Positions 42,336-51,859 are shown, counted from the first letter of the stretch. The stretch is DNA of 64,000 nt from Bacillus sp. V3B (GCF_024494465.1 NZ_JAETXM010000001.1:558001-622000); one strand, 5' to 3'. A program made the numbers and translations. The notes: a model not told the origin generated them from the sequence alone.

Positions 42336-44483
42336 ATGAAATTAATAATTGCAGAAAAACCTGACCAAGGACTTACGCTTGCATCTATTTTTAAAACGAA
42401 AAAATCGCAGGGCTTTGTTGAAATTCTTCCAAATGAAATTTTTACAGATGGAGCCTATGTTACTTGGGCGGTTGGACATATATGTCAACTAGTGGCTCCA
42501 GAGCAATATGATCCTCAATGGAAAAAGTGGTCGCTTTCAGCACTGCCTATTATTCCGGATCAATTCAAATACGAAGTAACAAAAGATAAAGTAAAGCAGT
42601 TCGCTATCATTAAAAAACTTCTCTCCAATCCACAAGTGAATGAAGTGATTCATGCAGGAGATGCTGGGAGAGAAGGTGAGTTAATTGTCAGAAATATACT
42701 CCGAGTAACAAATGCCCGTGTACCCATGAAAAGATTATGGATCTCCTCTCTTACACCAAAATCAATTAAAGAAGGATTTCAGTCCCTTTTATCTGAAGCT
42801 GATACAAGAAATTTGTATTATGAAGCATATACACGAGCCTGTGCCGATTGGGTAGTTGGAATGAATGCCTCAAGGTTATACAGCCTCCTTCTACAACAAA
42901 AAGGCTTTTCAGATGTATTTTCTGTTGGTAGGGTTCAAACTCCAACACTTGCTCTAATCGTAAAAAGAGAGCAAGAAATTGAAAAATTTGTATCAGAACC
43001 TTTTTGGGAAGTACAAGCGGATTTTAATATGGAAGGAAAAAAATATAAAGGGAAGTGGGGGAAAGACGGAGAAACACGTATTAAAACAAAGGAAATGGCA
43101 GAAAAAATTGCTCACTTTTGTGAACAAAAACCAGCAGAAGTGATTGAGGTACAAGCAGAAAGAAAAGATTATTTATCTCCATTGTTGTATAACTTATCTG
43201 CTTTACAAGCTGAAGCAAACCGTTTGTTTAAATTTCCACCCAAAAAAACGTTGGATGTTTTACAAAAGCTTTATCAAAAAGGGATCGTATCTTATCCACG
43301 TTCTGACTCTCGGTATGTAACGCCTGGAGAAGCAGACATGTTTCCTGATATTTTGCAAAAAATAGCAGTCATCCCACAGTATGAAGATCTTTTTCCGTTA
43401 CCAAACAAGTCCATCCTAAATAACAAGCGTTACGTGAATGAAAAAAAGGTAACCGATCACTATGCCATTATTCCCACTGAACAAGTCCCGAATATGGCGG
43501 CTTTAAGTGCGGACGATCAAAAACTCTATGATTTAATTGTCAAAAGTCTTATTGCAGCACATTATGAAAAATCAATTACAGAGTATACAACAGTTACTAC
43601 TCTTGTGGATGAACGGGCCGCATTTCAATCAAAGGGGAAGGTTCAGCTGCAAGAAGGTTGGCGTAAGGTGATCAAACCATATGAAAAGGAAGGAGATCCT
43701 ATTCTTCCAGTATTAATAAAAGGAGAAAAAGGAAAAGTGGCGAAAGTGTCAGTGAAAGAGAGTAAAACACAGCCACCTAAACGCTACACCGAAGGACAGT
43801 TGATTACGTTAATGAAGACAGCTGGAAAACATATGGAAGATAAGGAACTTGAAAAAGTGTTAACGAAAACAGAAGGTCTTGGAACGGAAGCAACACGTGC
43901 TGGGATTATTACGATGCTAAAGGATAGAAAATATATAGATGTCAAAAAAAATCTTGTTTATGCAACAGCGAAAGCAAAAATATTAATGAATGCTGTAGGA
44001 GACGAAATACTTGCATCGCCAGAAATGACGGCAAAGTGGGAGCAACGATTGAAACAAATCTCGGAAGGGTTCGCTTCACCAAAACAATTCATGGATCAAT
44101 CCAATAAAATGATCACACATCTTATATCGGTAGCCGTTAAGGCGTCTGATGGATGGACATTTGATGGTGAGCTAAAGGCTTCCTTTGTACCAAGACAATA
44201 TAAAAAAACGGTCCCAACTAAACTGGGTATTTGTAAACTTTGTGGTGGGTCGGTTATTGATAAAGGTAGTTTTTATGGGTGTTCCAACTACCAAAAAACA
44301 GGCTGCCAGTTTACGGTATCGAAAAAAATAAAAGGAAAGTCAATCACACAAAAACAAGTAAAAAAACTGCTCAGCGAAGGCACATCCGATATTATTGAGG
44401 GATTTAAAGGAAAGGAAAAAGACTTTTCTGCCAAAATTACATGGGATGAAAAACAGAAAAAAATTCAGTTTTTATTTTCTTGA
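42336..44483 (+). CDS. topB: DNA topoisomerase III
   Basis: A 715-residue type IA topoisomerase. TOPRIM domain: MKLIIAEKPDQGLTLASIF, then IHAGDAGREGELIVRNIL. The catalytic Tyr is in GIVSYPRSDSRYV. The C-terminal metal-binding region has CKLCGGSVIDKGSFYGCSNYQKTGCQF. It relaxes and decatenates DNA through single-strand passage. GGGAG precedes ATG 42336. Length is close to B. subtilis TopB. Confidence 0.96.
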   Translation: MKLIIAEKPDQGLTLASIFKTKKSQGFVEILPNEIFTDGAYVTWAVGHICQLVAPEQYDPQWKKWSLSALPIIPDQFKYEVTKDKVKQFAIIKKLLSNPQVNEVIHAGDAGREGELIVRNILRVTNARVPMKRLWISSLTPKSIKEGFQSLLSEADTRNLYYEAYTRACADWVVGMNASRLYSLLLQQKGFSDVFSVGRVQTPTLALIVKREQEIEKFVSEPFWEVQADFNMEGKKYKGKWGKDGETRIKTKEMAEKIAHFCEQKPAEVIEVQAERKDYLSPLLYNLSALQAEANRLFKFPPKKTLDVLQKLYQKGIVSYPRSDSRYVTPGEADMFPDILQKIAVIPQYEDLFPLPNKSILNNKRYVNEKKVTDHYAIIPTEQVPNMAALSADDQKLYDLIVKSLIAAHYEKSITEYTTVTTLVDERAAFQSKGKVQLQEGWRKVIKPYEKEGDPILPVLIKGEKGKVAKVSVKESKTQPPKRYTEGQLITLMKTAGKHMEDKELEKVLTKTEGLGTEATRAGIITMLKDRKYIDVKKNLVYATAKAKILMNAVGDEILASPEMTAKWEQRLKQISEGFASPKQFMDQSNKMITHLISVAVKASDGWTFDGELKASFVPRQYKKTVPTKLGICKLCGGSVIDKGSFYGCSNYQKTGCQFTVSKKIKGKSITQKQVKKLLSEGTSDIIEGFKGKEKDFSAKITWDEKQKKIQFLFS

Positions 44484-44573
44484 TGGAAAAAAGACTTTCT
44501 CAAGGACAAGATCAGAAAGAATAGTAATATAAAAACAAAGAACATAATGTCTTAAAGGGGATTTCTTAAAGAA

Positions 44574-44912
44574 ATGAGAATAAGTAAAGAACAGTTTTCT
44601 AAAATGAAAACATCTGCTTATTTTATCAATACTTCACGCAGGGGTGTAGTGGACTCGGAGTCTCTTTATGAAGCGTTGGTGAATCAAGAAATTGTTTATG
44701 CCGCATTAGACGTAACAGATCCAGAACCAATTAACCCAGATCATCCACTTCTTTCGTTACCCAATATATTCATTAATCCACATATTGGAAGTGAAACCGT
44801 TGAAACGAGAACAAAAATGGCTGAATTGATAGCAGATAATTTGCTGGCAGGATTAACAAAGAAAAGATTACCTCAGTGTGTGAATGATGAAGTGAACTAC
44901 GTAAATAAATAG
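44574..44912 (+). pseudogene. C-terminal fragment of a D-2-hydroxyacid dehydrogenase
   Basis: Only the last 112 residues of a roughly 320-residue NAD-dependent D-2-hydroxyacid dehydrogenase: MKTSAYFINTSRRGVVDSESLYEAL...AALDVTDPEPINPDHPLLSLPNIFINPHIGSETVETRTKMAEL. The catalytic Glu and His (DPEP, PHIGS) remain, but the N-terminal catalytic part and nucleotide-binding GXGXXG motif are missing. AAAGGGGA at 44553-44560 is a possible ribosome site but rather distant. It is probably a remnant left by deletion, or a gene truncated by rearrangement next to topB. Confidence 0.85.
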
Positions 44913-44940
44913 GTTGCTTATCAATCTAATAAAAGAATCG

Positions 44941-44973
44941 AAAAAACCGGATATGAGACTATCCGGTTTTTTG
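44941..44973 (+). terminator. Terminator after the dehydrogenase fragment
   Basis: AAAACCGGATA / TATCCGGTTTT stem with 6-nt loop and a T-run; A-run on the left makes it bidirectional. Confidence 0.88.
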
Positions 44974-45195
44974 TGCGTATGAAGTGAATAAAGACGAGGT
45001 AGAACTTGCTAAAAATTTTTGAAATGGTCATTTTCTTTATAAATGAAATAAAATGTCCACATTCTATTACTTTTTCTCTCTCTAGTAAAAGTTTGTTAAC
45101 AATTTATTCATATCTACTTAGTAAGATAAAGGTAACTTAATCAATATACATTTACTTTCAAGATAGAACTTGAATCTTATGGGGAGGAAACAAAC

Positions 45196-46467
45196 ATGAA
45201 TGATTATAATGGCCACACTCCTAATTCAATTGAAGCGCCAAAGAAACAAAGAAGACAAGGAAAATCAAGACTAAAAGGGTTTATGAAAACGATCGCAGGT
45301 GGAATTATTGGATCTGCTCTTACTTTAACAATTATTCCACACACTGATTATATGGAGGTTTTATTTTCAGCGGTTGAAAACAAAGTAGCGCAAATTTCAG
45401 GACAAACTGAGAATAATAGTATTTCATCTGGAGAAATAACTGCGCAAAAAACCGCTACAAGCACTTCAGATGCTACTACATCGGTAGCGGATATGGTAGA
45501 CGAGGCTTCAAAATCGATCGTTGGGATTGTTAATATGCAAACTCAAACTCAAGGTTACTTTTTCCCAAATTTAAATACGAATCGTTCGAATGTAGTTGAA
45601 AGTGGTTCTGGAACTGGAGTTGTTTTTAAAATTGATGGGAACAGTGCTTATATCGTAACAAATAATCATGTAGTTGAAGATGCACAAGAAATTCATATTA
45701 CTGTATATGGAGGAGAGGAAACGACAGCCGAGTTGATCGGTACAGATCCATTGACAGATACGGCAGTGTTAAAAATTGATGCTAAGTATGCCACATCTGT
45801 ATTAGAGTTTGGAGATTCTAGTAGTTTAAGAGCGGGTGATACAGTACTCGCGATTGGGAATCCGCTTGGTCTTGATTTATCGAATACTGTGACACAAGGG
45901 ATTGTTAGTGCGGTTGACCGTACGGTTGCTGTTTCGACATCAGCTGGTAATTGGGACTTAAACGTTATTCAAACAGATGCTGCGATTAATCCAGGAAACA
46001 GTGGTGGTGCGCTAGTCAATCTATCAGGTCAATTAATTGGAATGAATAGCTTGAAAATTTCTGAAGATGGAGTGGAAGGCTTAGGGTTTGCCATTCCAAG
46101 TAATGATCTTGTTCCAATCATTAATGAAATGATAGAAAATGGTCGAGTGGATAGACCTTATATCGGAGTAGGGTTAGCAAGTCTTGAACAAATTCCACAA
46201 ACGTATGTACAAAATCTCCCTAATAGTGTGGAAGGTGGAGCGATCGTAAAGAATATTGACCCCAACTCAGCTGCTGCAAAATCAGGACTACAAGTACAAG
46301 ATGTAATTGTTTCGATTAATGATACAAATGTAAAGAGCTCTGATGAATTAAGAAAATATTTATACACAGAACTTGAAGTTGGTGACAAAGCAATCTTCAA
46401 GATCTATCGTGGAAGTGAACAAATGACGATTGAACTTACACTGACAAGCAGTAGTAGTTCGAATTAG
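45196..46467 (+). CDS. htrA: HtrA-type membrane-anchored serine protease
   Basis: A 423-residue HtrA/DegP-like protease. It has a cytoplasmic Lys/Arg-rich N-terminus, one membrane anchor (residues 32-48), a trypsin-like domain with H158 (NNHVVED), D188 (LTDTAVLK) and S269 (GNSGGALV), and one PDZ domain (about 320-415). It degrades or refolds misfolded exported proteins at the outer face of the membrane. Shine-Dalgarno GGGGAGG precedes ATG 45196. It is upstream of a two-component pair and a PrsA-like foldase, as htrB stands next to cssRS in B. subtilis. Confidence 0.94.
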   Translation: MNDYNGHTPNSIEAPKKQRRQGKSRLKGFMKTIAGGIIGSALTLTIIPHTDYMEVLFSAVENKVAQISGQTENNSISSGEITAQKTATSTSDATTSVADMVDEASKSIVGIVNMQTQTQGYFFPNLNTNRSNVVESGSGTGVVFKIDGNSAYIVTNNHVVEDAQEIHITVYGGEETTAELIGTDPLTDTAVLKIDAKYATSVLEFGDSSSLRAGDTVLAIGNPLGLDLSNTVTQGIVSAVDRTVAVSTSAGNWDLNVIQTDAAINPGNSGGALVNLSGQLIGMNSLKISEDGVEGLGFAIPSNDLVPIINEMIENGRVDRPYIGVGLASLEQIPQTYVQNLPNSVEGGAIVKNIDPNSAAAKSGLQVQDVIVSINDTNVKSSDELRKYLYTELEVGDKAIFKIYRGSEQMTIELTLTSSSSSN

Positions 46468-46524
46468 GGGAAAAGTGATAGAGTTAAAAGAAATAAATGC
46501 GAAAAGTAAAGAGGTAGGAGAAGG

Positions 46525-46556
46525 AGGAAATAGGAAATCCTGCTTCCTTTTTTTGA
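46525..46556 (+). terminator. Possible terminator of htrA
   Basis: GGAA-ATA-GGA / TCC-TGC-TTCC stem with an internal mismatch loop, followed by seven T. Confidence 0.5.
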
Positions 46557-46647
46557 TTGAGAAGTAGTCCTTTAATTCTCCATTTCGTTTTAGTTTGATG
46601 ATAATATAGACGTGATTGTTTGATTTTTAGACAGGAGATGGAGTCTT

Positions 46648-47352
46648 ATGAAGATTTTAGTGATAGAGGATAATGAAAGTGTTGCTTCAATGATTGGGAT
46701 GTTCTTTTTAAAAGAAGGCATTGAGGGAGAGTTTGTTGCAGATGGTTTGGAAGGCTATAGTCGCTACAAGTCAGGTGAATGGGATGCATTAATTATTGAT
46801 TGGATGCTGCCTGGAATGGATGGGGTTACCATTTGCCGAAAAATTAGAGAAGAGAAAAGCACAGTTCCGATTATTATGTTGACAGCAAAAGATAGAGAAT
46901 CGGATCAAGTACTTGGTCTTGAAATGGGTGCGGATGATTATGTCACAAAGCCATTTAGCCCTCTTGCCTTGATGGCGAGAATAAAAGCTATTACACGGCG
47001 TTATCAGTCTAACAATGGATATCAAGCTGAAAGTGGTCTCTTAAAAACACAACATTTTCAGATTAATAAGGATACAAGAGAAGTCTTGCTTAATGGGGAA
47101 TCCGTTAAGAATCTAACGCCAAAAGAATTCGATCTATTGTATTATTTCGCTCAGCACTCAAAACAAGTATTTTCGAGAGAACAACTGCTTGAACAAGTTT
47201 GGGGTTATGAGTTTTACGGCGATGAACGTACGGTTGATGTACATATAAAAAGACTTCGGAAAAAAGTGGGTACACAGGATCAGCCCTTTTTTCATACAGT
47301 TTGGGGGATAGGCTATAAATTTGACGAGGTAGTTGTTGAAAATGAAATTTAG
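46648..47352 (+). CDS. OmpR-family response regulator
   Basis: A 234-residue regulator. The receiver domain has IEDN, phospho-acceptor D51 (IIDWMLPGMDG), LTA and K101 (VTKPF). The C-terminal winged-helix domain ends GDERTVDVHIKRLRKKVG...VWGIGYKF. It overlaps the kinase gene by about 11 bp. Its position downstream of htrA and upstream of a PrsA-like gene suggests secretion or envelope stress control similar to CssR, but the sequence is not close enough for me to name it so. Shine-Dalgarno AGGAGATGGAG precedes the ATG. Confidence 0.92.
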   Translation: MKILVIEDNESVASMIGMFFLKEGIEGEFVADGLEGYSRYKSGEWDALIIDWMLPGMDGVTICRKIREEKSTVPIIMLTAKDRESDQVLGLEMGADDYVTKPFSPLALMARIKAITRRYQSNNGYQAESGLLKTQHFQINKDTREVLLNGESVKNLTPKEFDLLYYFAQHSKQVFSREQLLEQVWGYEFYGDERTVDVHIKRLRKKVGTQDQPFFHTVWGIGYKFDEVVVENEI

Positions 47353-48751
47353 GTATATCTATCAACAAATTAGTAGTCATATTAGCATTATTATTGTAGC
47401 ATTCTTAGTCTTAAGTTTGTTGTTTGCTCATTATGTGGAAACATTGGTCTATACGAATAAAGCGCAAGAATTATCAGATTATGGTGAAAATATTATTAGA
47501 GATATAGAGCGGAGTAGAGACGGGGGAGAACGAACTTTAAATGAGTATAGTCGTGTATTAGATAGCAGGAAAATTGAATATATGATGTTTGATGGAAATA
47601 GGAGAATCATTTACCCCACAGGTGGACGGATTTTTTTAAAAGATGAAGAATGGAATAAGATAAAAGCAGGACAGACAGTAACAGTGAAACAAGACCTGAA
47701 TCGGTTTGATCAAGCGGTTACCTTTGTCTTGTTGCCATATATAAGAAATGGGTTGTTTATCGGAGGAATATTGCTTGCCTCTCCGATTAGTGGATCAAGG
47801 GAGATGGTTTCACAAATCAATCAATATTTATTGTATGCTGTTTTAATTGCCCTCATCGTATCCCTATTGCTTAGCTGGTTATTATCGAAAATTCATGTGA
47901 ATCGCATCAAACGGCTCCAAGAGGCTACTTCTTTAGTATCAGCAGGAGATTATACTGTCAGACTCCCCTCTTCCAACTTTGATGAAATTGGTGAATTAGC
48001 GGAGGACTTTAATAATATGGTCCAGAAGTTATATACATCAAATGAAGAAATTGAAAGTCTTGAAAATAAACGACGTCAGTTTATGGCAGATGTGTCTCAT
48101 GAACTTCGCACACCACTAACGACCATTAACGGTGTGATTCAAGGAATTAGAAATGACATGATACCAGAGACGGAAAAAGAAAAAAGTATACAGTTAGTGA
48201 GCAAAGAAACAAATCGCTTAATACGACTTGTGAACGAAAATCTAGATTATGAAAAAATCCGATCGAACCAAGTAAAACTGATGAAAGAAGACATCGAACT
48301 GGTTGAAATACTGGAAATCATTCAAGATCAATTAGAAATCCTTGCAGAGGAAAAGAATAATAAGATTGTCGTTGAAGTGGAAGAAAATTTGAGGGTTTTC
48401 GCTGATTATGATCGGCTCGTTCAAATTCTTATTAATATTACGAAAAATAGTATTCAATTTACAGAAAATGGAATTATTTCTTTGCGAGGAGCAGCAGGCT
48501 ATAAAGAAACGATTATTGAAATTGAAGATACGGGCATTGGTATAGATCCAAAAGAAGTAGAAAATATTTGGCACCGTTTCTATAAAGCTGATCTTTCCCG
48601 AACGACAAATCCGTACGGACAATTTGGATTAGGCTTATCGATTGTTAAACAGCTTGTTCAGCTTCATTATGGTGAGATTGAAGTGACGAGTGAAAAAGGA
48701 AAAGGAACAAAGTTTGTGATTCGTTTTCCAATTAAGCATGTGCAGCATTAA
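47342..48751 (+). CDS. Membrane sensor histidine kinase
   Basis: About 469 residues. Two membrane helices (residues 12-32 and about 158-180) flank an extracytoplasmic sensor of roughly 120 residues. Then come HAMP (SKIHVNRIKRLQEATSLVSAGDYTVRL), HisKA with H253 in MADVSHELRTPLTTI, and the ATPase boxes NITKNSIQFT, DTGIGI and GLGLSIVKQL. It is the partner of the preceding response regulator. ATG 47342 and TTG 47336 are both possible starts inside the end of the regulator gene. Confidence 0.92.
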   Translation: MKFRYIYQQISSHISIIIVAFLVLSLLFAHYVETLVYTNKAQELSDYGENIIRDIERSRDGGERTLNEYSRVLDSRKIEYMMFDGNRRIIYPTGGRIFLKDEEWNKIKAGQTVTVKQDLNRFDQAVTFVLLPYIRNGLFIGGILLASPISGSREMVSQINQYLLYAVLIALIVSLLLSWLLSKIHVNRIKRLQEATSLVSAGDYTVRLPSSNFDEIGELAEDFNNMVQKLYTSNEEIESLENKRRQFMADVSHELRTPLTTINGVIQGIRNDMIPETEKEKSIQLVSKETNRLIRLVNENLDYEKIRSNQVKLMKEDIELVEILEIIQDQLEILAEEKNNKIVVEVEENLRVFADYDRLVQILINITKNSIQFTENGIISLRGAAGYKETIIEIEDTGIGIDPKEVENIWHRFYKADLSRTTNPYGQFGLGLSIVKQLVQLHYGEIEVTSEKGKGTKFVIRFPIKHVQH

Positions 48752-48822
48752 CTTATTTTGTTATAGTGGCTCCACAAAAAAGACAAAAATCGAAACGTTG
48801 TAATAAGGAATTTGGATCGTGT

Positions 48823-48869
48823 AAGCCGTGGTGAAAGAAGAGGTTCTTCTTACTTTTCCCACGGCTTTT
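48823..48869 (+). terminator. Terminator of the two-component operon
   Basis: AAGCCGTGG..GAAAG pairs with CTTTT..CCACGGCTT, followed by TTCC; long stem with small bulges. Confidence 0.75.
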
Positions 48870-49037
48870 CCCATAAGATAAAGTGACTCGGTTAATAAAA
48901 AGGTATAGAAAAAATAAAATAGGTACTAGACACTTTTTTTCATATCCTATTCAAAGCTTGTTAATCGTTTATTCATAATTTCACGTTAAGATAGAAACAA
49001 GCTTAAAAATGAAAGCACGAATAAATGGAGGGACAGA

Positions 49038-49928
49038 ATGCTTAAGAAATTAGCAAATAAAAAAGTGTATTTAGGTTTAGCAGCAGTTGCTTTGATTATT
49101 GTAGCAATTGTATTTGGAACTGCTTTTTCAAAAGGTGAGGTAGTAGCAATTATCGATGGTGAATCGATTAGTAAAGATGATTTATATAATGTGTTAGTCA
49201 AGCAATATGGAACCGAAACGCTTAGCTATTTAATTGATAATAAAATTGTTGATATCGAGGCAGATAAGCAAAATATCGCAATTTCGGATAAAGAAATCGA
49301 TGAGGAAATGCAAGTTTATATGGATTCATACGGAGGAGAAGAATCTTTTAATTCGATTTTAGAGCAGTCTGGTGTGTCGAAAGAGGATATTGAGACTGAT
49401 ATTGTTAATTATTTAAAAATCGTGAAACTGTTAGAATCAGATATTGAAATTTCGGATAAAGAAATGGAAACGTACTTTGAGGAAAATAAGGAATCTTATA
49501 ATGAAGCGGAGCAAGTTGAAGCAAGTCATATCCTTGTTGAAGAGGAGGAGACTGCGAAAGAAGTAAAAGAACAGTTATCAGCTGGAGAGGATTTTACAGA
49601 TTTAGCGAGGGAATACTCTACTGATACGTCAAACGCAGAAAATGGGGGAGAACTCGGATTTTTTGGACAAGGAGAAATGGTTGCTGAATTTGAAGACGTT
49701 GCTTTTTCGATGAATATTGGTGATATCAGTGAACCCGTTCAAACAGATTATGGATATCATATAATACATGTAACCGATAAAAAAGAGGCAACAGAAGCTG
49801 TTTATGAAGATCACAAAGAGGAAATAAAACAAATTTTATTTGATGAAGCGATTCAAACAGAGTATACGAGTTGGATTACTGATAAAAGAGAGAGCCTTGA
49901 AATTGAGAATACACTAACAGCTAATTAA
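49038..49928 (+). CDS. PrsA-like peptidyl-prolyl isomerase without lipobox
   Basis: A 296-residue foldase. The N-terminal membrane segment KKVYLGLAAVALIIVAIVFGTAF has no lipobox Cys, unlike classical lipoprotein PrsA, so it is membrane-anchored or secreted (like YacD). A SurA-like helical region (residues 36-160) and a parvulin PpiC domain (QVEASHILVEEEETAKEV...GGELGFFGQGEMVAEFEDVAFSM...TDYGYHIIHV) follow. It helps folding of exported proteins. It lies after the htrA/two-component set, consistent with an exported-protein quality-control cluster. GGAGGGA precedes ATG 49038. Confidence 0.88.
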   Translation: MLKKLANKKVYLGLAAVALIIVAIVFGTAFSKGEVVAIIDGESISKDDLYNVLVKQYGTETLSYLIDNKIVDIEADKQNIAISDKEIDEEMQVYMDSYGGEESFNSILEQSGVSKEDIETDIVNYLKIVKLLESDIEISDKEMETYFEENKESYNEAEQVEASHILVEEEETAKEVKEQLSAGEDFTDLAREYSTDTSNAENGGELGFFGQGEMVAEFEDVAFSMNIGDISEPVQTDYGYHIIHVTDKKEATEAVYEDHKEEIKQILFDEAIQTEYTSWITDKRESLEIENTLTAN

Positions 49929-49941
49929 CAGCATTTTTTAG

Positions 49942-50134
49942 CCCGTCTTAACGGGCAGTAAAACCCCTACCTCAAGACTTCGAGAAAATCGAGGAAGGAT
50001 TGTTGGGGAAAAGATCCGATAAGTGCGATAAGAATTTTCTTTGGGCTTAGGCCCTTAGAAAATTCAATCGGGCTCCGCGTGACTAACCATCAGTGTGGAT
50101 GAAGAAAACCCCCACTGATGGAAGTCTTCTTTAT
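49942..50134 (+). repeat. Dispersed hairpin-rich element family 2, second copy
   Basis: A 193-bp copy of the element at 29710-29919. It lacks about 13-17 bp around the ACTGCCCG segment. The right hairpin stem is kept (CCATCAGTG..GG with CC..CCACTGATGG). It begins CCCGTCTTAACGGGCAG after TTTTAG and ends TTCTTTATG. It sits right after the PrsA-like stop codon and may also act as its terminator. Confidence 0.8.
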
Positions 50135-50234
50135 GTAAATATAAGATTTAACACTTTATTTATCATTTATTCACCATTTTTGGGCAATCTATCATCTGTA
50201 ATCAATAAACCAAATTCAGGAGGTTTTTTACAGA

Positions 50235-50993
50235 ATGAGAAGATTGTCTATTTTGTTTATATTGGTTGGTAGCTTGTCTTTGGGAGCCCCATTTTTACAA
50301 GTTACTAATGCCACAACCAATCAGGAATTAAGTGAAAAATCGAGCGAAGAATCGTTTCAAAAAGGAGAATTTGAGCGGAATAGTGAGTTTATTCAAAAAC
50401 GGGCTCAGGAATTAGGGATTGATACAAAAGGAAAGGATACAGAGACCATTCTCAAGGAAATAAAAGCAAATTATATTAAAAAGCAAGCACAAGCACTAGG
50501 CATTGATATAGCTGGAAAAGACACTGACACCTTAGCAAAAGAAGTGAGGGAAGTCTATATCAAGGATAAGGCCAAGGAATTGGGAATTGAAACAGAGGGC
50601 AAAGAGTTTCAAGAATTAGCAAAAGAAGTGAAGGAAACGATTATCAAAAACAAAGCGAAAGAGCTAGGGATTACGACAGAAGGGAAGGAGCTTCGTGAGC
50701 TTGCACATGAAGTACACCAAGCCTCTATTATGAAGCAAGCCAAGGAATTGGGAATAACAACAGAAGGTAAAGAGTTACATCAAATAGCCCATGAGGTTAG
50801 AGAAAAAAGAATTATGGAAGCAGCTGAAAAATTAGGAATTGAGACAAAGGATAAAACAACACATGAAATAGTGGACGAAATCCTAGCCAATCACCACGAA
50901 AAAGCAAAAAAATTAAAATTATTTCCTTTTAATGGAGAAATGCACTTTAGGTTTGAGGAACCAAAAGAGCATCATTCAGATAAAATGGAGTAA
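50235..50993 (+). CDS. Secreted protein of six tandem 28-residue repeats
   Basis: A 252-residue protein. It has a signal peptide (residues 1-27, MRRLSILFILVGSLSLGAPF), a short Ser/Glu linker, six gap-free repeats of exactly 28 residues (52-79, 80-107, 108-135, 136-163, 164-191, 192-219), and a 33-residue His/Glu-rich tail. Repeat consensus: [YI]IKxxAKELGI-x-TEGKE-xxELAxEV-xxx. Each looks like a pair of short helices joined by the conserved LGI-T-GK turn. AGGAGG precedes ATG 50235. No enzyme motif seen. Similar LGI-T-GK repeats occur in Bacillus secreted proteins of unknown role; function not assigned. Confidence 0.8.
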   Translation: MRRLSILFILVGSLSLGAPFLQVTNATTNQELSEKSSEESFQKGEFERNSEFIQKRAQELGIDTKGKDTETILKEIKANYIKKQAQALGIDIAGKDTDTLAKEVREVYIKDKAKELGIETEGKEFQELAKEVKETIIKNKAKELGITTEGKELRELAHEVHQASIMKQAKELGITTEGKELHQIAHEVREKRIMEAAEKLGIETKDKTTHEIVDEILANHHEKAKKLKLFPFNGEMHFRFEEPKEHHSDKME

Positions 50994-51065
50994 ATATGTC
51001 TAGGAAGAGACCGGTTAGAGTCAAGCTTTTCTTGAGAGTGATTTTTGTTGTAACCAATGTTGAAA

Positions 51066-51101
51066 GGAGGTTGACTCATGGCGTGTGAGTCAACCTCTTT
51101 G
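51066..51101 (+). terminator. Terminator of the 28-residue repeat gene
   Basis: AGGTTGACTCA / TGAGTCAACCT stem, 7-nt loop, then CTTTG. Confidence 0.8.
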
Positions 51102-51117
51102 TTGTATCATTAGTTTT

Positions 51118-51205
51118 ATTAAACAATCGTGTTGATGCTTTAAAAGCCTTTAGTATATTTGGCGATGAGTTCTTCATTTGAATAAAACACATGTTGTACA
51201 CATAC
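51118..51205 (+). repeat. Dispersed element family 1, copy C (partial)
   Basis: ATTAAACAATCGTGTTGATGC at the left is identical to copy B over 20 bases. It then continues like copy A (TTTAAA.GCCTTT, ATTTGAATAAA.CACAT). The GGCTGTGTT outer end and the distal half are lost or diverged, so this is a decayed copy. The remaining gap to mntR (51206-51430) shows nothing else I can support. Confidence 0.65.
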
Positions 51206-51430
51206 TAGAGGGGATTTTTCAGTCTATCATTATTCACATAGCTTTATAATAAGAATAATGATAGCATTTTTCTTATAATTAAGTAATTGGATATTATCTT
51301 GTCTCGTTTCTGCTTCTATAGTAATATTTAAAGTATAGAAAGAATGTCAGGGTAGAGCATAGAGGATTACTTCTTTTGAATTGTACTTCTAGTTTCAAAG
51401 GAGATCTGGCTCTAATTTGGAGGGGTACAG

Positions 51431-51859
51431 ATGCCAACACCGAGTATGGAAGATTATATAGAACAAATATACATATTAATTGAAGAAAAAGGTTATGCAC
51501 GGGTCTCTGATATTGCTGAAAACTTATCTGTTCATCCCTCATCCGTAACAAAAATGGTCCAAAAGTTAGATAAAGATGAGTATCTTGTATATGAAAAATA
51601 TAGGGGATTATATCTAACGGTTAAAGGAAAGAAAATAGGGAAACGATTAGTATACAGACATGAACTTCTTGAACAGTTTTTGCGTGTCATTGGGGTGAAG
51701 GAAGAACTTATTTATGAAGATGTAGAAGGAATTGAACATCATCTAAGTTGGGAGTCCATTGATCGTATTGTTGATTTAGTACAATATTTTGAAGAAGATG
51801 AAAATCGAGTCCTTGAATTAAGAAAAATTCAACATAAAAACAAAGAGCATCATGAGTAG
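51431..51859 (+). CDS. mntR: Manganese-responsive transcriptional repressor MntR
   Basis: A 142-residue DtxR-family regulator, same length as B. subtilis MntR. N-terminal winged helix-turn-helix ([41 protein letters not shown]) and dimer domain. The metal ligands D8, E11, H77, E99, E102 and H103 are all present at the B. subtilis numbering. It senses Mn2+ and represses Mn uptake genes while activating efflux. Shine-Dalgarno GGAGGGG precedes ATG 51431. A TerC-family exporter gene lies 12 kb downstream. Confidence 0.96.
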   Translation: MPTPSMEDYIEQIYILIEEKGYARVSDIAENLSVHPSSVTKMVQKLDKDEYLVYEKYRGLYLTVKGKKIGKRLVYRHELLEQFLRVIGVKEELIYEDVEGIEHHLSWESIDRIVDLVQYFEEDENRVLELRKIQHKNKEHHE

